Origin: Paratinospora sagittata
Lineage: Eukaryota > Streptophyta > Magnoliopsida > Ranunculales > Menispermaceae
DNA: 64,000 bases
Direction: 5' to 3'
Assembly (NCBI GenBank): GCA_035771175.1
Contig: CM069613.1
Location: 6,134,001-6,198,000, forward strand
A program made the translations under genes and the position numbers. This document shows positions 55,202 through 64,000 of this stretch, one piece after another; within the stretch, counting starts at the first letter, position 1; each line of letters opens with the position of its first letter. Below the pieces are notes generated by a model, which ran no database searches, was not told where the DNA came from, and worked only from the letters and a program-made list of their open reading frames with translations.

Positions 55202-55487
55202 TATATATAGGCGTTAGAAAGGGGAAAAAGAAGGAAGTGGTGGAAGGTCCAAGGCCACGTCCATCTGTTACCAAGCTGTGTACTTGGGGTCACGTGATCC
55301 ACACATGGTGGGAAGTGGTCGACGTGGAACTGCGTCCACCAAGGAAGGCAGTAGAACTCTCTGGAGGTTCTAGGTTTGTTTTTATGTACTGTTGTAGTTT
55401 CTGGGGCTCGTACCTACCTATACCGTATACGACACGTGAAAAGGGTTGATATGGGTCCGCTTGTTTCAGAAAATAATTTGACACGTG
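55202..55487 (-). promoter_or_regulatory. ELIP promoter: TATA box and G-boxes
   Basis: A TATATATA box (55202-55209) lies about 135 bp upstream of the ELIP start codon. Upstream of it are CCACGT at 55255 and three CACGTG G-boxes at 55291, 55433 and 55482. ACGT cores bound by HY5 and related bZIP factors are established regulators of ELIP genes in Arabidopsis; binding here is inferred. Confidence 0.65.
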
Positions 55488-55559
55488 GTATGGAGTTATA
55501 GGGTGGGTCAGTGGACGTCGGAAATGCAAGACCTTTGAGCATCAGATTACCGGTTCATG

Positions 55560-56743
55560 TACGAACGATAAGAAAAAAGAAAATTTTAATTTAATTTAAT
55601 TAACTTTTTAGCAAAATACATTTAATTAAAGCTATTTTTTTTTAGAGGAGGGAGAAAGCCTCAACAAAAACTATAGCTGAAGCCTCCAAAATAATATGTT
55701 TTTAATTTTAAGAGTGTGGCTAACACATGGCGTGCTCAACTAATTCTTAGAGAACGGCGAGGCTAATTTAGAATTTGGCACTATGACAAGGTGGATAATT
55801 AATACTTTTTTATTAGTGTATATCGTAACAGGGTTTAAATTTTTGGCCGCCTTTACTAAGACGCAGTCGCCTTTACCAACTACATTACAACCCGATAGAT
55901 GACTAACACACTTTTTAAATATATTTTATGAATATTATCCTAAAGAGTTGTTGAATCGTCTCAAATCATATGTTAATGCGTGACTCAAAAAAATCTAATA
56001 ATTTTCAAAGATAATATCAATAAAGTGTATTTTATTAAAAAAATGTGTTTTCAAATTATTTTTCTAATTTTAAAGCCTGAAAATAATATATTTTTATTTT
56101 CTTTAAAATTTTTCCTTAGATATCTTTGAATTAATTGTGCTGATTTTAATATGTATCAAATTATATTTAGTTTTTTTTAGTACAAATTATACTTAAATTG
56201 GAACTCATGTTAGTAGGCCTCGTAGATATTTATGAAAATAATATTGTTTGGTGTGTAAGTACTTAAATAAGGAAGAAATAATAATTTTAGTTATATACTC
56301 ATAAAGTGAAAAATTGATTAAGGCACCTCCAGTTGATGTAACCTACGCAACTAATTAATTTGGTGAGGTGGCAGGGAAAACGAATTCTTTCTCACAATGT
56401 CACTGGCTCGAGTCTCAAAGTAGACTATAGGTGCGTTGCGGTGCAGCTTTTGCCTAGGGATAACACCTAGATTACGAATTTTTTTAATATTATTTGCGTG
56501 TTTAATGAGCGTAATTCCAATACTATTAGAAGGAGCCATTTTGCACAAAGAAATTTGGATTTTATAGTTGAATTTTTATTAGCTTTGAGCTAAATTTTAA
56601 GTTAGACTCACATGTAATTTTAGATGGGATCAGGTGAGAAATTAATCTCTTATACATAGATATTAAAAATATATAATTAATTTGTTAAACTTATTTTCAT
56701 ATGAATGAAAAATTAAAACCAAAGTGCGCGCCTTATTGATAAA
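55560..56743. other. AT-rich intergenic stretch, no gene seen
   Basis: No coding similarity, repeat ends or RNA gene recognised. It separates the ELIP promoter from the MITE cluster. Confidence 0.5.
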
Positions 56744-57243
56744 TAAAGTTGTTTATGGGTTGGGTTGGATTAAATTGAGGTCAAATACCAACCTAACCCA
56801 ATCAAATCAGGTTGTAAAAGTTTTAAATCAACCCAACTCAATAGGACCCTTAAACCCAAATCAACCCAACCCAATAACTTCGTGTTGGTTTGGGTTGTGT
56901 TGATTGGGTTGGTCTACTTCAATGTATTAATTCTAAATTCTCATTTTCTATACTAATTTTTAAGTCAAATATAAATATAATTTCAAATAATATTTTCACT
57001 CATGTTATTTTATTCATAAGATTTAATGTGATCCAATAACAATAGGTGACTCTAATAAAAATGTTAACTAAAGAAATACTTAATATTCTTGATGAGTTCG
57101 GGTTGATCGGGTTGATTTACAAAATCTTAACCTAATCCAAACTTGATCTAGTTGTTAATTTCTAACCCAACCCAACCCAATCCAACTCATAAGGTTAGGG
57201 TTAGTCAGGTTAGTCGGGTTAATCGGTAGGATGAACACCCCTA
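56744..57243. mobile_element. hAT MITE, copy B
   Basis: A 500-bp element is flanked by perfect TTGATAAA (56736-56743, 57244-57251). The left end is TAAAGTTGTTTATGGG; the right end, reverse-complemented, is TAGGGGTGTTCATCC. Many GGGTTGGGTTGG and AACCCAACCCAA words lie near both ends. No coding capacity. Confidence 0.85.
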
Positions 57244-57582
57244 TTGATAAATATAAAGTGTTTAGAAATAGTTTAATCCAAAATAGAAAAAAATAGAAAA
57301 ACAGTTACCTCTATATAAGAGATAACTAAAGTGCGACCAGACGACTTAGAGCACATTAGGCACACAAACACTTTACACAGGCATATTGTTGCGAGGAGCT
57401 ATAGAACATTTAATTTTCAGGAAATCGAAACATTCAAACATATGAACTTCATTTGGCAATGAGGGGATCTAAACCATTAATATCAACGAATGGTTGTTCC
57501 AAATACAATATAGTTGATCATGTGATCAGAGTCATTAGATCACATTTGTTGTGATTAAATATGTTCCAACAATTCTTAATCA

Positions 57583-57894
57583 TGTTGTGCGCAGCAGAAG
57601 CAGAAGCCAAATAACAAATGCACAAACCCAGACAATCCAAATGAATACAAAGAACCACACAAGCAAGAACATAAAGATTTATGTGTGGCTCGGTGAATAA
57701 ATACTTGTGTCCACGAGAAATGAAAATCAAATCCATTAACGAGAGAATGCAAATAAGTTATAACATATAATCAGATCTAAAACAAATTTCCTCAAATCAC
57801 AAGTGTTCTAACACAAATTTTAAATTCTCACACACCTATGACTCACCCCAATGAAGGTTTATATAATACTAGGTGTTGGGATTAATTCCCAACA
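57583..57894 (-). mobile_element. copia LTR-like segment
   Basis: On the minus strand it starts TGTTGGGAATTAATCCCAACA, carries TATATAAACC about 30 bp later, and ends CTTCTGCTGCGCACAACA, a common copia LTR end. A primer-binding site (TGGTATCAGAGC) does not follow. It lies downstream of the scrambled copia fragment and may belong to it. Confidence 0.5.
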
Positions 57895-58109
57895 GTAAAT
57901 TGGAAAGTTCCCAAGTTACACTAGGAAACTAATACATAAATAAAAACAACCCATTGGTTGGACCAAGCCACCCCATATATAACAATCTCCACATTGACAA
58001 GAACCACTTCAACCATATTATCTAAATACCAAATTATCATCTCTGCATGTGCCTGAAGGCACGCAACTTCGAATGACATCCTTATAAGTGGCATGCCTAC
58101 CACTTATAA

Positions 58110-58900
58110 CTGACTCCAAATGTTGTAAGCAGGAACCTTATTAACTGTATCAGCTCCACCTAAAACTGTATTCTCCTACAAAAAGTACAAGTTATTCTTT
58201 TTAGTTCCTTTCATCATCGCCAATGCACCCCGAACAATCTTCATAACACTAGCTTCAATGGTGACTTTGAAGCCTTTAGATTCCAATGCACCCATAGAGA
58301 TGATACTCTTCTCCAAATATGACACATACCAAACTTCTATCAAATCTCTGACTATTCTATCATGCAATTTTAACTTAATTGTACTTATCCATTTGGTTTT
58401 ATAGGCATTGCCATTACCTATAAAAACTAAACCATTATCACACTCTTCAAGACTAGAAAACCAATCTCTATTAGGACACATATGATAAGTACAACCCGAA
58501 TCCAAGATCCATTCATCAGATCGACATACTAATGATGAATAACTCAGAACATAATTAAGTGTGTTAACCTTCTTTCTAGTCTGATGTTCAACTAGGGTTT
58601 TCTATTACTTAAATCTATTAAAAGCTTGGTTCTTATGACTAAAAAATATACGCAAACCCTTCTAGAATAATCATCTATAATAGAGAGAAAATATTGAGAA
58701 TGTGAAAGAGAAAATATTGAGAATGTGAAAGAGAAAATAGTACCTGAGGGGTTCCCATAGATCATAGTGTATATACTCTAGGATCCCTTCAGTTCTATGA
58801 GTGGTTGCTGCAAACTTCAAATTATGAGCTTTGCCGAGAGCACAATGTTCATAAAAATCTAGTGAACTGATTTTCTTTGAATCCAAGATTCCTTCCTTTT
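58110..58900 (-). pseudogene. Ty1/copia fragment with swapped domain order
   Basis: Reading the minus strand: first a GAG-pre-integrase/integrase start (SLDFYEHCALGKAHNLKF, HRTEGILEYIHYDLWEPLR), a 21-bp tandem insertion, IDDYSRRVCVYFL and LNIRLEKKVNTL; then at about 58560 the frame passes into EWILDSGCTYHMCPNRDWF (protease active-site DSG), GALESKGFKVTIE and TKKNNLYFL, which normally lie upstream of the integrase. Stops and frameshifts are present. Protease following integrase shows a rearrangement or a permuted insertion. Confidence 0.75.
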
Positions 58901-59004
58901 AGTACCACATCACGCCTCTGGTAACTCGAAGAACACCATTTTCCGACTTGTAAGAGCACCCAATGGAATCCAACATTCCAAGTGAAGAAAGGTTTATTCA
59001 AACA

Positions 59005-59160
59005 AAGGGTACACCTTAGAGCAGTGTGGTAAAGGTTGCTCCATTTGACCGAGAGAGTTCACAGTTTAGACTCGATACAACAGTAAGGTTGCGTCCTTCG
59101 ACCCCTTCTCCAAACTCCACAGTCATGAAAGCTTTGTGCATTTATACATCCTTTTTTTTT
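59005..59160 (+). mobile_element. Au-type SINE, diverged
   Basis: GTGGTAAAGGTTGCTCCATT, then a decayed B-box region (GAGTTCACAGTTTAGACTC), GTAAGGTTGCGTCCTTCGAC, TTTGTGCATTTATACATCC and a T-run, in Au SINE order. Confidence 0.6.
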
Positions 59161-59266
59161 TTTTTTCTCAAAAAAACATGAGAAGGAATTTAATTAAATT
59201 AATCTTCTTACATGTGAAAAACATATTTGCTTCCACTAACTTGTGACTAAGCTGCATAAGTTTTAC

Positions 59267-59744
59267 CAGAGGTGTTCATTCTTTTGACTAACCCAATTAA
59301 CTTGAGCAACTCAACCAAAATTATATGAGTTGAGTTAGGTTTGTAAATCAAATTGGCTTTGGATCGATTAAGAATTAGCAACCCGATTAAGTTTAGGTTG
59401 GGTCAAGATTTTACAAAAGAAAATCAATCAACTGAAACCAACCCAAATGACCATTAAAAGTATTAGTTGCTGCTCTAGTTATTATTTTTCTTAGAATTAC
59501 TTGCCATAATATAATCACATAAATTTCATAATAAAATAACCTAAAGAAAAACATTATATAAATTTATAACTATATTCATATTTGATTTAAAAATTAGCTT
59601 AAAAGATGAAAATTTAAAAAATAAATATAACAAAGTGGACCAAACTAATCAATTTAACCCATAAGATTTCTTCACCCTGACTTGATTAAGTTGGATTGAT
59701 ATTTAACCATAACCCAAACTAGTCCAAACTTGTGAACACCTTTA
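59267..59744. mobile_element. hAT MITE, copy C
   Basis: A 478-bp element is flanked by perfect AGTTTTAC (59259-59266, 59745-59752). The left end is CAGAGGTGTTCATTC; the right end, reverse-complemented, is TAAAGGTGTTCACAAG. It shares an AT-rich core with copies A and B. It ends 53 bp downstream of the oxidosqualene cyclase stop codon. Confidence 0.85.
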
Positions 59745-59797
59745 AGTTTTACACATGTTTCTAAATATAAGCATTAATTCTCATACATAGGAGTTGA

Positions 59798-62700
59798 TTA
59801 CAAGATTTTGGAAGGCACTGCTGCTACTCTTCGAAGGTATTCTCCGAGTGCCCATATTGGAAAGATGTTTCTATGTGCTGCATAATGCAACACGCAATTC
59901 CTTAGGATGGCTCCTGTTACTTCCTGCGGACCATACATAGATCATAATAATAACACTTAATTAAGATAGAGCTAATAATCCGTATAGCATTGTACTTATT
60001 AAAATCAAATATTAATGTGCTTGCAATATTTATTAATTACTTCCAAATTAACGTTGGTGATCCAGTTGAATTATTTATAATATATATACCTGTTGAGGAA
60101 AGTCTCCATTTTCCATTTGATTATTGATCAACACCTTCACAGCTCGGTGCAGAGGTTGTGGATCTCTCTCAGCCTTGTACCCATCATAAATCAATAAATT
60201 AATAATTAAGAGCCAAAACAAATCAAGAAATTAAAAATAAGTACAGATAATCCCCTTTTAGTTATATATTTATTTATTTTTACCCAAGTTTCTTTTTTTC
60301 AATAAAATTAATTCTTGGATCACATTCTTTAACTTAATAAATATATACAATATAATACCAACCTGCCCTGCATTAATTAGACCCAAAAGAGCCCATGCAG
60401 TTTGTACCAGATGGGTTTTGTTGTCCTCAAGAGGAATGAATTTCTGTTTATCAAAAGAAAAGAGGAGTCAAATCAAGAAGGCCTAGGGACACTGTAGGTA
60501 AGGAAAATGCTATTCTAATTATAAAAAATATCATTAGACATGCATGTTAGACAACTGACCTATATATATATGTATGTATGCCGCATATATGCATGTATGT
60601 ATATACATGTAATACATGATCCAATGACTACAACAATATAATTGTATGTATCCATGTAATTTTTGGTAGTTAAAATAACATTTATCAAGAGCCAATGACG
60701 AATAGCCTGCTCATAGGCAGAGGATTCAATTCTTAGGAGTTATCGTGGCCTTATTGGCTCCTATATGAATAGTTGGGACAGTCCTTAATTTTATTCATCG
60801 ATCTTGAATGACTTATCCTATGTGATCTAATGTAATACAAACTATAAATTAAAAAAAAGAAAAGGCATTTACCACGTAGGAATCACAACTTTGACTTAGA
60901 AATCATTCATTTTTTGGCATTACCTTTTCGGGGCATGAACGGTAGCTCTCTCCCCAACCCCCAGAAGGTAGTTGTGTCTTCAGCAAAAAGTCACAACCTT
61001 TGCGAACGGTTGGGCTATTGCTATAGTTCTTTCCAGCTGCCGATAATCCTCTTAGTGCAAACCATGTCCCATAGATGAAGCAAATTCCCCAGTTGCCATA
61101 CCTGTGAAAGACATTACTACTTGTATCCTTCATCTCAATGTTAATGAACAGAGGAAAAAGGAAAAAAAAAAAAAAAAGGGGAGAAAAAGTGGGAGCTATG
61201 TACGAATTCAAAGTGTTTTAATTTGGAAAACTTTGACATTTTTTTGTTCAACTAACACTTCAATCAGAGGGAGATAAGATCTCAATAGAAAAGTAAAAGA
61301 ACACTACGACGAGAGGGATATGAGAGTCATAAAACTTAAAAAGTGCCCGAAACATGAAAATGAATGCATGACATGGTTCAATTTCCACTCAATGCCTTGA
61401 AGGAGACTTGATCCCATGACCTCTTAAAAAGGCATAGGTGGTTGTTTGCCTAGTTTGTTTGTTTATTTTTATTTATTTATTTATTTTCGACTAATCCATC
61501 CATATTTAGCTATTTATTTGCAATAAAGAAGAAAAACCCATACCATGAACCATCAGGCCTTTGACTATGTTCAATAAAACGTGTTGATTTCTCAATGAAA
61601 GTCTCAACTTCTTTTGCTCGATGTTCAGGATATAACTTTTTAAACAAGGCCATAGCGGTAATTGTTGATCCAGTGCAATCAACATACCTAGAGAACCATA
61701 ATAATGCACCAATTATCATTTAAGTATAACTATTAAACAATACTAATATTAATTGCTGCATAATTAACAATAATGGTAAAAGTAAAGGAATAATAAGAAG
61801 AATAAATAAGGATACTACTCATGCTCAATGACAATGTCTTGCACAAACTCTATAGGATTTAGCACCTGGAAACAGAGTTGAAATTTCCATTAACATACTT
61901 TCACATGCTTAAAGGGCCTAAAATCCAAGACCCAGGTTTTAAATATAGATGATTTTCAGGAAATATTAATTGGACAATGCTAAAGAGACTCCTTGGTTGA
62001 AACTTCATTTCACATTCTCATGAGGTGAAGATGTGTGAGAATAATATATGGTCCACCTTTCTTAAAGTTAGCCATCTTTTGGAAAGTGAGCGCTCTGTCC
62101 AAAATAAAGTGGTTCACTTTTAAAAAATAAATTTACATGTCATCTTCAGACATCTCCACCTTAGGAGAGCGTGGGGTGGAGGTCCATCAAAGAGTCTCTC
62201 AAGTATTTTTCATATTACTTTATAACTTTCAAATTAAAAAAATGAGGAGATTTCCAAATAATTTTCATAGAAGTCACCTCCATCCAGTCAGGTCCTATTG
62301 GTGGTTCCCATGCAACCGTACCGCCATTCTTACCCTGCATCCACATACACACATATATAAAAGTATGTTTTTTTTGTTTTTTTATTACATTGCATCACTT
62401 ACATACAATTAATCATTAATGCTCAATAGATTAAAGACAATAGCAGTCCTAAATTGATTAATACAAAGAACAAATGCCTATGTCACGGCCTCATAAGATC
62501 ACAAGTTCACAACGAGCACACAACTCCTCACAATTAGCCTAAATGGTCACCTCATATGAGGAGGGCATATGTTAAAGATTTTTTTAACAATGTTTTAATC
62601 CGAACTGATATCTCCATATGAAACTGTACTAATTGATCACTCACACTGTAAGCTCCTCCAACTTAATATTAATTACCTGTAGAGATAAAATAATATTAAC

Positions 62701-63511
62701 AGAATCGTAGAACCGTTGTGGCTCCATCTTTTCCCCAACGAGTTCAGATGGCAATAGTGAGAATAAGAGGCAACCCTATTAAAAAAAGAGAATGTCATGT
62801 ATATATCGTAATTATGTTTTGTTGCAGTTGGATCATATGCTATATATTTAATTAAAACTTGGAGGTACATACAGTTAGTGCTTCACCAGTGCAATCCGAG
62901 ACTTGCCACCCATTATCTTGATCAGAGAAAGTCCATGATCCTTTAGAAATGTGACGGAACATTCTCCGAAAATCACCTGGCGGATTGTCTTTAACCTTCA
63001 AAATAAAATTGATTCAGCAAATTTTAAGCCTATATATATATTCGTTAAATTAATAGTAATTAAAAAGAAAATAGCTTTAAGTTCAAGATGGAACCTGTGA
63101 TTGTTTAAGGAAAAAGTGTGCTTTCTTAAGAGTATCTCCGATTTCTTCATGAAGATTACTTGCGAGTAGTGCTTGAACAGCAAAACTAGTGTCCCACGTT
63201 TGACTTCCGAAGCTCTGTCATAAAAATGGTATTAAGAAATTTTACTACTTCTACAACATTGGTCTTACTTATCATGCATGTATAAGAAAGTGTGATGATA
63301 AGAAGAGAATTGCTTTGTGTATATCAATTAATGTATCAATACTATAAAGCCGACTTCAAAAACAAAACAAAACAAAATAAAATAAAATTATATAAACCTG
63401 CATTCTCATTCCATCTTCAGCAACCCACAAGATATCTGGGACCCTAGCAAGATGTTTCTTGAATGCATTTCCATTTGGATCTTCCACCCAGCAAGCAAAC
63501 ATACACAACAC
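59798..63511 (-). CDS. oxidosqualene cyclase (triterpene synthase), C-terminal part
   Basis: Eleven exons in the window: 63511-63398, 63214-63095, 62995-62873, 62775-62677, 62334-62278, 61865-61819, 61687-61544, 61101-60924, 60443-60363, 60173-60090, 59923-59798. They give 390 residues plus TAA, about half of the usual 760; the N-terminal exons lie beyond 64000. All phases agree and no stop interrupts. Landmarks: [43 protein letters not shown] (catalytic motif, usually DCTAE), QW-type repeats ([17 protein letters not shown]), [40 protein letters not shown]. These ER-bound enzymes cyclise 2,3-oxidosqualene to sterol or triterpene skeletons. The end [10 protein letters not shown]...[11 protein letters not shown] does not point to one product; amyrin- or lupeol-type or a mixed-product enzyme is possible. 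No P450 or acyltransferase genes are adjacent within view. Confidence 0.95.
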
Positions 63512-64000
63512 CTATATATATATATATATATGTGTGCGTATTTGTGAATATAGATACAAGATTAATAGGATAATTGTGTCACAACTTACTATATCAATCA
63601 ATATTTAGGTCAATTAAATATACAAGCTAATTTCTTTTTTACGATATTACAATAATTCTCTTGTTTTAGAGTACATTCTATTAGCAACATTATGAATAAT
63701 TCTAAAGCTCATGCGGGCATATAGAATGGGCGGCCCTAGGTGGGTTAAAGCCCGTAAAAGGGCAAAATCCTCACAACTATAGACAGATAAAACCCGACAA
63801 CAAGGGTCATAGAGTTACAACAAGAACATAGAACTAAACTATGGTTGCTCGATTTATTTTTGTTGGCAAGGGGACTTAATTCTTAACAGTTTTGAAAAAG
63901 AGAGGGGTGTCAATCCGCTAAGCAAGCGCTAGTTGGATAATTAATACCTTTTCTAATCGAAAGATTGCCTATAGAATTGCTAATTAATTAATATTGTTTC
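63512..64000 (-). other. intron of the oxidosqualene cyclase
   Basis: The preceding coding exon, expected to end in a VEK-like tripeptide before VLCMFACWV, was not found intact here, so the intron runs past the edge. A short AT tract lies at 63513-63531. Confidence 0.5.

Noticed and set aside
57500..57740. 72-codon minus-strand ORF with LLV/CICYLASASA
   Set aside because: It spans a copia LTR-like segment and has no protein similarity of its own.
54296..63511. Triterpene biosynthetic gene cluster
   Set aside because: Only one pathway gene (the cyclase) is visible; ELIP is unrelated and no P450, reductase or transferase gene is present in the window.
63941..63990. Possible further upstream exon of the oxidosqualene cyclase ending LEK before GTATTA
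   Set aside because: The frame needed to reach EK contains a stop just upstream and lacks the expected residues; more likely intron sequence.

Overview
The window is nuclear DNA of a flowering plant, most likely a woody eudicot. It is AT-rich, its genes have many introns with GT-AG borders and plant codon use, and it carries Au-type SINEs, Ty1/copia and Ty3/gypsy remnants, L1- and RTE-type LINEs, hAT and Tourist-like MITEs and a MULE. The species cannot be named from the sequence.

Three host genes can be read, all on the minus strand. (1) 9910-37496: a JmjC-domain oxygenase gene of the JMJ31 type. Fifteen exons can be joined into one 531-codon frame. The gene is 27.6 kb long and about 94% intron, and most transposable elements of the left half sit in its introns. 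(2) 54296-55069: a complete three-exon early light-induced protein (ELIP) gene for a 190-residue chloroplast chlorophyll-binding stress protein, with three CACGTG G-boxes upstream. (3) 59798-63511, running off the right edge: the last eleven exons (390 residues) of an oxidosqualene cyclase (triterpene or sterol synthase), whose catalytic motif reads DCTGE instead of the usual DCTAE.

Layout. 1-9.9 kb: no host gene; a SINE, microsatellites, a copia 3' end with its LTR, RTE LINE debris cut by a Tourist-like MITE. 9.9-37.5 kb: the JmjC gene with nested elements in introns 2, 4, 5, 6, 8 and 10, including three hAT-like elements that each interrupt an Au-type SINE, and a U6 snRNA pseudogene. 38.1-40.9 kb: a gypsy-type solo LTR with a 5-bp target duplication and a copia-like LTR nested in it, starting about 0.6 kb upstream of the JmjC start codon. 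41.2-50.8 kb: a 9.6-kb Mutator-like element with long terminal inverted repeats and a 10-bp target duplication, carrying a decayed MURA transposase, a decayed plant-mobile-domain (MAIN/MAIL-like) gene and about eleven tandem copies of a 180-bp satellite arranged as a five-unit higher-order repeat. 51-64 kb: ELIP and the cyclase, separated by three 478-675 bp hAT MITEs of one family, two SINEs and a copia fragment with its domains out of order.

The three host genes share no pathway: one acts in regulation or hydroxylation, one in photoprotection, one in triterpenoid or sterol synthesis. The least ordinary object is the MULE, because of its gene content, palindromic inverted repeats and embedded higher-order satellite.
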